Shown here piece by piece: positions 48,374 to 58,145 of a stretch of DNA of 64,000 nucleotides; within the stretch, counting starts at the first letter, position 1; each line of letters starts with the position of its first letter. The stretch covers positions 124,001 to 188,000 of the forward strand of contig JAHLEZ010000008.1 of the NCBI GenBank assembly GCA_020726505.1, written 5' to 3'. The notes beneath the pieces are model-generated. The model was not told the DNA's origin, searched no databases, and was given only the letters and a program-made list of their open reading frames with translations. The translations under genes and the position numbers were made by a program. This DNA is from Leptodontidium sp. MPI-SDFR-AT-0119. Lineage: Eukaryota; Ascomycota; Leotiomycetes; Helotiales; Leptodontidiaceae.

Positions 48374-49619
48374 TCAACCCTCTATTTTAATAATAAGGAT
48401 GTTAGTGTTAATAAAATCCCGAAGAGCCTTATTTAGAGCGCTCTTCGTTATAGCGTCAACAGGATTATTAGCGCTATTAATCTATCGAACCTCCGTCAGC
48501 TCTCTACGCTCGTATAATTAACGAATGGCTATAATATCGGTTATTAGGCGCTTCTCTTTCGTCGTCCCGAGCTTAACAATACACTTATAAAGGGACAAAG
48601 AATCTGTACAAACAACCGTAGGAAGACGTGGGATACTAAGCTTGTCAGTTATTATATTAATAGTCGTACTAAGGGAGATTAATATATTAATGCTAGTTAC
48701 TATAGTATATAACTCTAATGCGAGTACTGCACAAGTTACTCTCTTATATTTTATTAAGCTAGTATATACAATATTACTAATCAAAGTGAACTACGCATCT
48801 CCCACTATTTCGGCACCGATTACTAATACGAAACTTATCTATGAACTCAGGTCTTTATTATTAACAAAAGAACCGTCTATAAAAACGTAAACCTTCGCGG
48901 ACCGTAAGTCAATTAATACGTATCGAAGTCCCCTCTCTAAGTTATCTATTTACTATTTAAGGCGTAAGTTCAAAGCCTTAACGTCGTCTTCCGTCAGATC
49001 CTAGTATTACGCTACGACTAAGAGATCAAATGTTACTTCTAGCTAACAAATAGTAGTAAGGTAAGCCGCACGAGTTTATTACTTTTTATAGGCCTTCTTA
49101 TAATCTTCTTTTCTTGTGTCAACTAGTTCTAGCCTTACTCCTTAACCTTTTTAAGACATATAAAGGCTATCCCCGTTTATAAAGATAATGCACTTATTAA
49201 ACGTAATAGTTTTAGTAAGGAGTAGTACTTATATCGGCTTCGTTATAAAACCGGCCTTAGTAATCTCATCTTACTCTCTTATTAAGAAGTCCTCATTTCC
49301 TAGAATTAACGTGTCGTCTATTTGTATTCTTACGACTCTAAAGTCACGGCTTTCCTTAGTACTAATTAGTAAGCATAAGTCGTATATTAATATCTTTATT
49401 TGTAAGTTCTTTATATAATGTTTATAATATATATTAAACTAATAGTTTCCGGACTTAAGTATACCGTATAACGGTAGTACTACTATAAATATTGTGCTAG
49501 GAGGGAAGTCTCCTATAATTTCTTCTAGTAGCTATATAAAAATATCCCGGAAAAGCCTTGTCTCTACTTAGACGTAGGCTTAAGTGATGTCCCTAATAAC
49601 TAAATAAGATTCGGACTAG
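48374..49619 (-). pseudogene. Ty1/copia pol, 3' part (reverse transcriptase and RNase H), RIP-decayed
   Basis: On the minus strand the RT thumb region reads PLYGILKSGNY near 49430-49470 and IYDLCLLIS near 49370-49395. RNase H follows at 48518-48784 (KRVTCAVLALELY, VVCTDSLSLYKCIVKLGTTK) and pol ends at TGA 48374-48376 after NNPVDAITKSALNKAL. Frames are broken by many TAA/TAG codons. The element continues at 61770-64000 on the other side of the inserted Ty3 element. Confidence 0.8.
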
Positions 49620-49899
49620 TGTGGCGGGGACAGCCGCTAATTTCTTTTGTCACATGACTGGGCTGGTCCTTCGCACATATAAGGAGCCAACACTTGACTA
49701 CAGAACGTCAAGAACGCAACACCAGATATATTCTATTTATTAGAACCTTTTCCCTCCCCTCCTTTGCCGATTCGTACTCTCCAGATATGTGATATCTTTA
49801 GATTTGATTGATCTGTTATTTACAGAGCCTAGAATCTCCTCCGGTGGCTCGCTACATGCTACCCTCTTGTTGTGTGGATTGGGGTTCGTCCCTCCCACA
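49620..49899 (+). repeat. 5' LTR of the Ty3 element
   Basis: 280 bp, TGTGGCGGGGACAG to CCTCCCACA. It contains ACATATAAGGAG (near 49676), a likely TATA box. Confidence 0.93.
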
Positions 49900-49905
49900 T
49901 ATTTT

Positions 49906-49924
49906 TGGTGACCGACGCAGGGAG
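49906..49924 (+). promoter_or_regulatory. Candidate primer-binding site
   Basis: TGGTGACCGACGCAGGGAG begins six bases after the 5' LTR and starts with TGG, the complement of a tRNA 3' CCA. The priming tRNA is not identified. Confidence 0.55.
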
Positions 49925-50691
49925 TGAGTTACTACTGGAGGAGGAACTAGGTAAGTATAACAGTGAGGCCCCTGTGTGCTAACTCATACAGGGAGAGTCA
50001 GGAAAAACGACAATTGTCTGAACTGAGGGAGCTATTCAGTTAGTTATCTCTCAGCCCTCAAGGCAAAACGACGAACATAGAGAATGCGGACCTTTGACCT
50101 AGGGAGAACGAAGACTACTAAGGAACCAGGGAAAGCTACAAAGTGGGAGCACCTGTAGTACTGGAAAATCTGTCTCCCTCAGGCCACTGTTCTGATTCCA
50201 TCGTTCCGAGACACAGTGCCTGGCCACTTCGCACTAGTTTCCATTCTCAGCGAAGGTTCCAGTGTTTCTAGACGTAACTAGCATTCTTTGAACGCTAGGA
50301 AAAGTCGAGACTCCACAACGGAACTGAAATTGACATATTGGAGGCTTAAGCGGAGTACTGGCGAGCCTGTATTTCGGAGTGTTCGGCGAGACATGGAACT
50401 TCCAGGCTGGTCTGAAGCCTGGGTGGCTTACGCCGAGTGTTGATCTCCTTACTTTGTTTTCCTGTTGTATTTGCTTTTGTTGTTTTTGTAATTTCCGTGT
50501 ACGAGCCCCAAGCTTCAGGGCGTGTTTGTTTTGGTTTAGTGGTTATTAGCGTTCGCCAGGGGCTAACTAGGGAGCACGGCCCTGAACCTTCGCTAGGAGT
50601 TATTGACATTCATCTCGCTTCAGGGTAAGCGAGAGCCTGTATACTTTCTGTTTTAGGGGAGGGGGTTTCCTTTACATTTCTTTGGTGATTG
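49925..50691. other. 5' leader of the Ty3 element
   Basis: No supported gene. GTAAGT at about 49950 and pyrimidine/TTTTAG near 50650 suggest that the leader could be spliced. Other short open frames overlap on both strands. Confidence 0.4.
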
Positions 50692-53600
50692 ATGCACCGC
50701 ATTCTCAGTTACTTTCCTGTATTCCAATCGACGACACTATCAACTTACCTCACTACGACCTTCCTACGACAACGCACGATGTCGAACAACGGAAACATCG
50801 ACTACGGCTACGGCAACCCTGGGATGAGTGGGTTCGGCAACATTGCAATGCCCCCTGGCTCTATTTTGACAGGAGCAACTCCTCCGTTTGGACCTGGAAT
50901 CACTGCTGGGCCAAGCCTTGACACCTCTACACTCTCTGAGGACACCACTTCTCAAACCTCGGAGACTTCTCAGAAGAGGAACAAGGGAAAGAAAGAAAAG
51001 CAAGGGACTAGTGGCTCTGATTCTGCCAATCTTACAGGGCCACACCAATACTCCGGCCCTACCTTTACTGTGGACGACTTGAAGAACCTGAAAATCCATC
51101 TCAGTCAGCCTATGCCTATCGCCGGAACCCTAAATGCCCCTATCTTCAACGGAATCGATGTCAGCAACTACTTCCGGATTCTCGATCGATACTTTACAGC
51201 CTATATGGTCACCAATGATCAAGTCAAGAAAGAGTGGGTGGCTGAGTACGCTACTCAAGCTCATGCATGGACCATTCGGAAGCTTTCAGGCTTCAAAGAG
51301 GGTAGCTATGCTAGCTTCAAGGATACTGTAATTCAGGAGTACCAGCGCGATGATACGGAGCGCCGCCTACATACCAATGGTTACCTTGACCGACTTGAGC
51401 ATGACTTCAAGACTCTTGCAGGGGACGGCGAGCCTACTCCCGAACAGTGCCGCGACTTCCTCCGAGCATTTAGAGAGGTTGCTGTCAACTGTATCAACCG
51501 TGGCAACCTCACTGACAAGCAAGCCTCTGTGAGATTCATCTTCTCTCTTCCTCAGAATCTACGAACCAAAGCTGTACGGGCTGCTTCCAAGAATAGTGGA
51601 ACCCTGAACATCGACAACATGAACCCATTTGGAAAGGTCTACTCTGCTGTAGAGGCCCACCTCAACTCCGAGAGGGAGCTAAGCGCTATTGCTGAAGAGC
51701 AAGGCATCACCGACCGAGCATGGGGCAACACTAACAGCACTAACCTGTTCGCTGAGCGCTTTGTACCTCAGCCAACGACCTATGCTATTCCGCCTCGTAG
51801 CAGTGGACTAGCACCCTGGCACCAGTCTGACTTTGCCAACTACAGGGACAACTCCGCACGGGACGAGATTTCCAGAGCACTAAAGCAACAAGACGAGGAG
51901 CTGTTTGCACCTAATTTCCTTCCTACCTTAGAGAAAGTTGCTAGGAACCCAAGCAGGGTCAACACAAGAGATTTGGATTTCATCACTGAAGGATTGGAAC
52001 ACATAAGGATTCTCGGAGCAGTGGTTCAAAGAGCCTCTAATGCTAACTTCACCGCTGAGGTCAACATGTTTATGTTCTTTGAAGAGGCCCAAGAGCAAGC
52101 TGCCGTCGACTACGGTGCAGCAAATTCGAGTTCCTTGGGGTACAACAAGCGTGCCAGGGATGATCATGGTTGCCGCTGGTGCATGAATCAACACCAGCCA
52201 GGCATGAGACCTCAGGAGTATCATGGTTACATGAACCAATGCTATGACTACAAGAAATGGATTGGTCTTGGTATTATCCACGAAGCCGACGACACCAACT
52301 ACATTTGCATTGGCCCATGGCAGGAGGGGAAGAAGTCATACCCCGTCCAGTTTCCCTCGGACGGAAGGTCTAGAAGACATTACATCTTGACGCGGGTCTT
52401 AAACACCCCGTACGACCCTAACCCTGAACGTCGAGCCAAAGCAGTTGAAGAACTCCTTGATGCAAGAAAAGAAGCTGCGCTTGCTAGGGAGAAGGGTGAT
52501 AAGGAAACACAATCTTCGACTGTTCCTGCTATGGGTTGCATTGAGCTCATCGAAGAGCCCACGGGAGACCTCAACTCGGATATCATTGGTCAATGGGACT
52601 GCACCGAATACCAATCAGCACAGATCCAAAATTTGCTGGCGTATGGCACTGATGGTACTGATTCTGAAGCTATGGTAGCTCCGGTCGAGACCAGGCAACG
52701 AAAGGGAGCACTTAGACAAGAGCCGTACAAGACTTCGGACAAGCTCCAAGAGAAGATCAAGTCTCAATCCACCTATGGCAAACCAAAGGCACCCCGCGAT
52801 GTTGAAGAACTAGTCAAGTTCGCTGATGCTATGGACGTCGACAGCCCAGCGGAGACTAGAATAACACCGCAACAGATTCTAGCCCGCAATAAGTCCAAAG
52901 TCTCTGACCTGAGCACGAAAACGACATCTACCACGACACCGAAAACACCTTCCAAAACATCACTTGCTAGTAGTACAACAAGAAAGAGAGCTTCGAAGTC
53001 TGAGGCACCAGTAACACCATCGGCTATCCCCAGACCTGTATCCCGTACAGCGTCATCCCGAAGTCCTCGCGTGCAAGAGGCGTTGACTCGGAATGGTTAC
53101 AGGCTTGACAACATCTTGGACAAATTGCTCGCACAGAAGGAGCTTCCCGGAAACCTCACGCTAGGAGAAATCATGGTCCTTATAGACCCGCCTAGAGCAT
53201 CTCGTCTTTCCACTGGAACGATTGACCGACGTATGCAAAAGGAATCAATCGCTGATATTAGTACCTTGGAGTTCGAAGAACCAGAGTTGGCAACTGGGGA
53301 AGATATTATTGTGTGTCAAAAACCACTTCACGGCACTCCATATACTCTTCCGAACCTCTATGCCACCGATGTTTCTGTGACTGCGAACTATGGACGACGA
53401 CTTGAGGAAATCAAACGGGAAGGCCTCAAGCTAAAGTATGAGCATTGGGAAGAGCGCATTGCAACTCACAGCTCTATCCCAAGAAATCTACTAGCGGCAA
53501 AGTTCAGAACACAACAAAGACGCTGGCGACTTCAATTGTTCGCACAACAAGAAGCTCTCATTGACAACTCAGTACTATGGCTTGTAGTCAGCGCTATCCC

Positions 53601-54291
53601 GGTCTTTGGTCCGATCCTCATGGTGTTACTTGGAACTATGATGCTACTTAGCAAGTGCATCTTTGGGAACCTTCCGACGAAACGCACTCGCGCTCAAGAA
53701 CCACTATATGCTGAAGTAGCCTTACTAGGGACAACAGCTGAGACAGGAAACTCATACTTCTCGCCAGCACCAAAGGTTGTTGTCACCATGCCTGGCCGAA
53801 CCAAGGTCACCGATGTCAGAGCTACCCTTGACACAGGAGCTGAAGTTAGTTGCATGACACTTGAAGCAGCTACTCTCCTGGAGCTCCCTATTACTGGAAG
53901 TCAGACCATGGCTCTGAAAACAATCACCGGAGTCAAGTCCCGATTTGTTGGTTTTGCTGACAATGTTACGGTTGCTATAGGCAACTGCGTTGTCAACAAC
54001 AGATTCTACATCATGGACGCCCCTGGCATGAAGGTTATTCTAGGCTTTCCATTCTTCCGCAAAGCCAGAGTATCGTTCCGCTATCCCAGAGACTATGATG
54101 GAGGCATTGTGCTGGCTCAGTTTTGGGATCAGCGATCAAGAGACGTCACTACGGTCAAAACCAACGATGCTACGGAGGATGCCAAGGACGCTGAAGCTCT
54201 TCGGGAAGAAAACGGGATAGGCATGATCTTTTCAGAACAAACGGACTCTGAAGATGGCTACGAAGAAGAAGACTTCTCGGGAAAAGAGTAA
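50692..54291 (+). CDS. Gag-protease polyprotein of the Ty3 element
   Basis: Open frame of 1,199 codons from ATG 50692; a second in-frame ATG at 50779 (MSNNGNIDYGYG) may be the main start. Residues about 125-340 form the Gag helical domain (APIFNGIDVSNYFRILDRYF, then FIFSLPQNLRTKAV). A CRWCMNQHQ cysteine/histidine region near 495 replaces the classical knuckle. A low-complexity Ser/Thr/Lys linker follows. Near residue 960-990 there is a strongly hydrophobic segment (LWLVVSAIPVFGPILMVLLG) that looks membrane-spanning. The aspartic protease at about 1,040-1,130 has ATLDTGAEVSCM and the flap/exit sequence VILGFPFFRKA. The frame stops at TAA 54289-54291, six bases... just past a slippery heptamer leading into pol. 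Confidence 0.88.
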   Translation: MHRILSYFPVFQSTTLSTYLTTTFLRQRTMSNNGNIDYGYGNPGMSGFGNIAMPPGSILTGATPPFGPGITAGPSLDTSTLSEDTTSQTSETSQKRNKGKKEKQGTSGSDSANLTGPHQYSGPTFTVDDLKNLKIHLSQPMPIAGTLNAPIFNGIDVSNYFRILDRYFTAYMVTNDQVKKEWVAEYATQAHAWTIRKLSGFKEGSYASFKDTVIQEYQRDDTERRLHTNGYLDRLEHDFKTLAGDGEPTPEQCRDFLRAFREVAVNCINRGNLTDKQASVRFIFSLPQNLRTKAVRAASKNSGTLNIDNMNPFGKVYSAVEAHLNSERELSAIAEEQGITDRAWGNTNSTNLFAERFVPQPTTYAIPPRSSGLAPWHQSDFANYRDNSARDEISRALKQQDEELFAPNFLPTLEKVARNPSRVNTRDLDFITEGLEHIRILGAVVQRASNANFTAEVNMFMFFEEAQEQAAVDYGAANSSSLGYNKRARDDHGCRWCMNQHQPGMRPQEYHGYMNQCYDYKKWIGLGIIHEADDTNYICIGPWQEGKKSYPVQFPSDGRSRRHYILTRVLNTPYDPNPERRAKAVEELLDARKEAALAREKGDKETQSSTVPAMGCIELIEEPTGDLNSDIIGQWDCTEYQSAQIQNLLAYGTDGTDSEAMVAPVETRQRKGALRQEPYKTSDKLQEKIKSQSTYGKPKAPRDVEELVKFADAMDVDSPAETRITPQQILARNKSKVSDLSTKTTSTTTPKTPSKTSLASSTTRKRASKSEAPVTPSAIPRPVSRTASSRSPRVQEALTRNGYRLDNILDKLLAQKELPGNLTLGEIMVLIDPPRASRLSTGTIDRRMQKESIADISTLEFEEPELATGEDIIVCQKPLHGTPYTLPNLYATDVSVTANYGRRLEEIKREGLKLKYEHWEERIATHSSIPRNLLAAKFRTQQRRWRLQLFAQQEALIDNSVLWLVVSAIPVFGPILMVLLGTMMLLSKCIFGNLPTKRTRAQEPLYAEVALLGTTAETGNSYFSPAPKVVVTMPGRTKVTDVRATLDTGAEVSCMTLEAATLLELPITGSQTMALKTITGVKSRFVGFADNVTVAIGNCVVNNRFYIMDAPGMKVILGFPFFRKARVSFRYPRDYDGGIVLAQFWDQRSRDVTTVKTNDATEDAKDAEALREENGIGMIFSEQTDSEDGYEEEDFSGKE

Positions 54292-54337
54292 CTGACTGCA
54301 TATCGAGCGCTGCTGTCGGTGCCTTGGAATGCTCGAT
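54279..54337 (+). promoter_or_regulatory. Candidate -1 ribosomal frameshift signal between Gag-Pro and Pol
   Basis: G GGA AAA (54279-54285) sits in the Gag-Pro frame as a canonical X XXY YYZ heptamer, three bases before the TAA stop codon (54289). A -1 slip places the ribosome in the Pol frame, which is open across the stop. Downstream ATCGAGC (54302-54308) and GCTCGAT (54331-54337) form a perfect 7-bp stem with a 22-base loop. The 16-base spacer is longer than the usual 5-9, so the stimulatory structure may differ. Confidence 0.65.
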
Positions 54338-57300
54338 CAACCCCTCACAACATAACCCTCAACCACTAAAGCTTGAGGGCAAGCTTTATGAAGGGGGGGA
54401 CGAAGCGGTGCTGAGTGATGATGATGAAGGCGATACTATTCTCATCGAGTACTTGGAAAGAGAGTTTTGCGTCCCGAAATCAGTACTCAATGATTTTCAG
54501 CAAGAGGCAATCTCAGACACATTCCCGGAGGAGAAGTCAACTGCGGAACCATTCTTTCCTGGAGCTTTCAGAGCTGGTTCTTTGACTGAAGCCACGCCTA
54601 CCTTCGAATGGACGAAGAACTATGACGATCTCCCGATCAAGAACCCCTTTCGGAGCACTCAGAACACCACTGCTCGGATCAACACTATGTACAAATCGAA
54701 AGCCAAGAAAGTCCAGCCAGTTGACGAAGCCGACCCTATAGGCGACCCCCCGGGAGGGAGAGATGATTGGTATGAGAGATCAAAAGACAGAGGGACTAAG
54801 CAAGAACAGTTGGGGAAATATCAAGATTTGTTGCTACCACGCTTTACTAGCATACCCCGCAACTCCCGACTTACGCCGGAGAGACTAGCCAAACTTGACG
54901 TCGGGAAGCTGTTACAACCTGAAGAGAGAGCTCTCTTCGATGAAATGATGATTAACAGAGAAGGAGCCATAGCGTTCGACTGGCCCGAATGTGGTAGATT
55001 CCATGAAGATGTCTCTCCCCCAGTCGTCATCAAGACCATTGAGCACAAAGCTTGGCAAGCCCCTAACTTTCCGTTGCCACGAGCTTTAGTCCCGGAAGTC
55101 ACGAAGATGGTGCAAGAGCGTCTTGATAAGAGTGTTCTTGAGCTTTCTGAAGGCCCGTACCGAAATGCTTGGTTTCTGGTGAAAAAGAAAGAACCTGGAA
55201 AATACAGACTCATCAACTCAGCTACTATGCTAAATGCCGTCACTCGAAGGGATGCTAATCTTCCACCTTCAGTAGATGAGTTCTCCGAAGAATTCGCCGG
55301 TTGCCACGTCGCTAGCCTCGTTGACCTGTACTCCGGCTATGATCAACAAACTCTCCACAAGTCCAGCCGAGACATGACTGCCTTCTATGTTCCGAACGTA
55401 GGCCTAGTCAGGAACACAACTCTCCCCCAGGGTGCTACAAACTCTGTTGCTCAGTTTGTTAGAACGATCACTCGCATACTGAAGCCACTGATTCCTAGCG
55501 TGTCTATGCCATTCTTGGATGATGTAGGAGTTAAGGGACCATACACAGACTACAACCAAGAAGAAGCTCGTCCCGGAATCCGAAGATTTATCTTAGAGCA
55601 CATTCAGAACCTCGACAAGACGCTAGAACGTTTGGAGAGAGCAGGCGCTACCATTGGACCGAAGTCTCAGTTTTGTTTAGACGGTATGGACATTGTGGGA
55701 TACGCCTGCAACTCTGAGGGGAGAGAACCTTCGGCAAGACACTTGGTTAAGATCAAGAACTGGAACCCACCAGGCAACCTGACAGAAGTCAAGGCATTCC
55801 TAGGCCTTGTTGTTTACTTCCGAATTTGGATCAAAAACTTCCGACTAATCGCTGAGCCATTGTACGCACTGTCTAGAAAAGGAGTCAAATTCTTCTGGGA
55901 CCCGGAGATTCACGACAAAGCAATGCAAACTCTCAAAGATGCGTTATGCTCGTTTCCAGTTCTATGTCGGATCGATTACAGCGAGGGTGCTGGAGAGATA
56001 GTTGTCGGTGTCGACTCAAGTGGCACAGGTTGGGGAGGTTTCCTCGGCCAAAGAGACCCTCTGACGAACAAGATACGACCTGCGAGGTACGAGAGTGGTT
56101 TTTGGAGCAAGACCGAAGCCAAGTATGATGCCACCAAGCGAGAGTGCAAAGGCATGCTCTACATTTTGAAGAAGCTCAAGATCTGGCTCGTTGGCGTGCA
56201 CTTTGTTATTGAAACAGACGCCAACACCCTAGTTGCTCAACTAAATGGAGCCGCCCACGATCATCCTAGCGCCTTGCTTACTAGATGGCTTGCTTGGATA
56301 CGCCTGTTTGATTTCGAAGTTCGGCATGTCAAAGGCTCAACACACGTCGTTGCCGATCAGCTCTCTAGGAGGCCAAGGCATGCTGACGACACGCCGGAAG
56401 AGAGTGATGTGGACGAGGATTGGATACTTTCCGAGTTGGGAGCCTATGAGATCTGCCCTGTGGAAGCATCTAACGCCGAAGAACCCACCAATTCAGAATC
56501 CGAAGAAGCAACAACAGACCCTGAACTACGCAAACGAAACGACATCTTGCTAGACATGAAAGCAAAAGTGCAACACCTAAGAGACGAAGGGGAACTCAGC
56601 TCCTCCGATGGTTCAAGCTCTGACGGAGAAGGGCTACCTGTCTTAACCAACAAATACAGCGAAGGATACCAGCAAATTGCCCGATACCTGACGACACTCA
56701 AGACTCCCAAGGACATGACTAGAAAGCAGTTTCGAGTCTTCAAAAGGGAAGCTTTGAACTACGGTGTACACAGTCGCCGGATTTGGAGGCTCCCTGCAAA
56801 AGGTTCTGCTGTCAAGCTTGTTGTTGACACTGATAAGGAGAAGGAAATCATACTTCGGAGCTGCCACAACAATTCTGGTCACAAAGGGAGAGAAAGCACC
56901 TACCACCGCATCGCCACACGGTACTTTTGGAAGGGACTGTTTACTGACTGTATGGAATACGTCCGAACGTGTAAGAATTGTCAACTCCGATCAGCGAAAC
57001 GTCTTGAGGAGCCTCTTTACCCTACAGCATCAAATGGACTCATGGAAAAGTGGGCATTGGATGTTACCTACATGCCACCACACAGGGGAAAAGGCTACCT
57101 TGTTGTTGCAAGAGACGACATGAGTGGATGGGCTGAAGCTAGAGCTCTCCCTACTAGAGAGGCCAAACACATCGCTGCTTTCATCTGGGAAGATATCATT
57201 TGCCGTCATGGGCTGTTTTGGAGACTTGTTGTGGATGGAGGAACTGAGAATATGGGGGAAGTGCTAGAACTACTCAACAAAATGGAGGTCGAGCGAATCA

Positions 57301-58145
57301 AGATCTCGGCATATAACGCCAGAGCCAATGGAATGATCGAACGAGGCCATGGACCTATCAAGAATGCCTTGTCAAAAATGGAAGGACGTTGGACTGATAA
57401 CCTTTCCGCAGTGTTGTTTGCTGACAGAACTACTGTGCATGGTCCAACTGGTTACACACCATTCTACATGGTGTACGGCAGGGAGGCGATCTTACCTATC
57501 GAGACAAGAAACCCAACATGGAGAACGTTGTTCACTGAGGAGGTTCGTGACCGATCGAAGCTACTACAGCTTAGGGCTACACAGTTTCAGATGAGACAGG
57601 AACACATCGATGAGGCTATCTTCAGGAAGACTCGGCGTCGTCAAGAAGGCAAGGAAGCCTTTGATCTCAAACACGACATACGGAAGAGACCATTTAAAAA
57701 GAAAGACTTAGTCCTCCGATGGGACTCAGTACGGGAGAATGATATGTCCTCAAACCGAGCACTCGACTTCAGGTGGCTAGGTCCCTACGAGATCGCTGAA
57801 ACCTACACCGATAAAGGTTATTACAGACTCAAGGAACTCGGCGATGATGGCCCCTGGCTACGACAAACCTTCGCCGGCAATAAGCTCAAGCTCTTCCACA
57901 AGAGGAACAACTTCATTTATAACGATAGTGATAAAGTGAGAGAGGCCTCTAGCGAAGACGACAACCTGACCTCTCTGAATCTTGAACCAGACATTGATTT
58001 GCAACACCTCAACGACCCCGAATTCTTAGAGAACCCTACGACTCCGACGATACAGCGTGTTAGGGACGATGGGATAGTGATCAGAGTCCCTGAATTGTCA
58101 GCACAGCAGCGCAGCGAGTACCGAGTAGTGTCTGACTCGGAATAA
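54285..58145 (+). CDS. Pol polyprotein of the Ty3 element (RT, RNase H, integrase)
   Basis: Frame -1 to Gag-Pro, open from the slippery site to TAA 58143-58145 (about 1,286 codons), with no ATG close to its beginning, so it is probably made as a fusion. Order: linker; reverse transcriptase (YRNAWFLVKKKEPGKYRLI, LVDLYSGYDQ, LPQGATNS, and FLDDVGV near 55512 as the catalytic box); RNase H (VGVDSSGTGWGG near 56005, YDATKRE, ETDA); integrase zinc finger (HKGRESTYH with CKNCQ, 56880-56985); integrase core (WALDVTY near 57049, VDGGTEN near 57229, MIERGHG near 57333 carrying the third acid); and a GPY/F-like module (FRWLGPYEIAET). All catalytic residues appear to be present. Confidence 0.92.
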   Translation, partial: RVTDCISSAAVGALECSINPSQHNPQPLKLEGKLYEGGDEAVLSDDDEGDTILIEYLEREFCVPKSVLNDFQQEAISDTFPEEKSTAEPFFPGAFRAGSLTEATPTFEWTKNYDDLPIKNPFRSTQNTTARINTMYKSKAKKVQPVDEADPIGDPPGGRDDWYERSKDRGTKQEQLGKYQDLLLPRFTSIPRNSRLTPERLAKLDVGKLLQPEERALFDEMMINREGAIAFDWPECGRFHEDVSPPVVIKTIEHKAWQAPNFPLPRALVPEVTKMVQERLDKSVLELSEGPYRNAWFLVKKKEPGKYRLINSATMLNAVTRRDANLPPSVDEFSEEFAGCHVASLVDLYSGYDQQTLHKSSRDMTAFYVPNVGLVRNTTLPQGATNSVAQFVRTITRILKPLIPSVSMPFLDDVGVKGPYTDYNQEEARPGIRRFILEHIQNLDKTLERLERAGATIGPKSQFCLDGMDIVGYACNSEGREPSARHLVKIKNWNPPGNLTEVKAFLGLVVYFRIWIKNFRLIAEPLYALSRKGVKFFWDPEIHDKAMQTLKDALCSFPVLCRIDYSEGAGEIVVGVDSSGTGWGGFLGQRDPLTNKIRPARYESGFWSKTEAKYDATKRECKGMLYILKKLKIWLVGVHFVIETDANTLVAQLNGAAHDHPSALLTRWLAWIRLFDFEVRHVKGSTHVVADQLSRRPRHADDTPEESDVDEDWILSELGAYEICPVEASNAEEPTNSESEEATTDPELRKRNDILLDMKAKVQHLRDEGELSSSDGSSSDGEGLPVLTNKYSEGYQQIARYLTTLKTPKDMTRKQFRVFKREALNYGVHSRRIWRLPAKGSAVKLVVDTDKEKEIILRSCHNNSGHKGRESTYHRIATRYFWKGLFTDCMEYVRTCKNCQLRSAKRLEEPLYPTASNGLMEKWALDVTYMPPHRGKGYLVVARDDMSGWAEARALPTREAKHIAAFIWEDIICRHGLFWRLVVDGGTENMGEVLELLNKMEVERIKISAYNARANGMIERGHGPIKNALSKMEGRWTDNLSAVLFADRTTVHGPTGYTPFYMVYGREAILPIETRNPTWRTLFTEEVRDRSKLLQLRATQFQMRQEHIDEAIFRKTRRRQEGKEAFDLKHDIRKRPFKKKDLVLRWDSVRENDMSSNRALDFRWLGPYEIAETYTDKGYYRLKELGDDGPWLRQTFAGNKLKLFHKRNNFIYNDSDKVREASSEDDNLTSLNLEPDIDLQHLNDPEFLENPTTPTIQRVRDDGIVIRVPELSAQQRSEYRVVSDSE

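Larger units (their letters stand above)
45662..49619. other. AT-rich, RIP-like island with retroelement remains
   Basis: About 4 kb of AT-rich sequence; stops in all frames. Identified pieces are a zinc-knuckle fragment, an inverted LTR copy, an antisense cysteine-rich gene and the 3' part of a copia pol gene, listed separately. A short stretch near 46970-47090 bounded by TGACAG and AACA could be another LTR, unproven. 45662-46020 contains nothing I can name. Confidence 0.7.
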
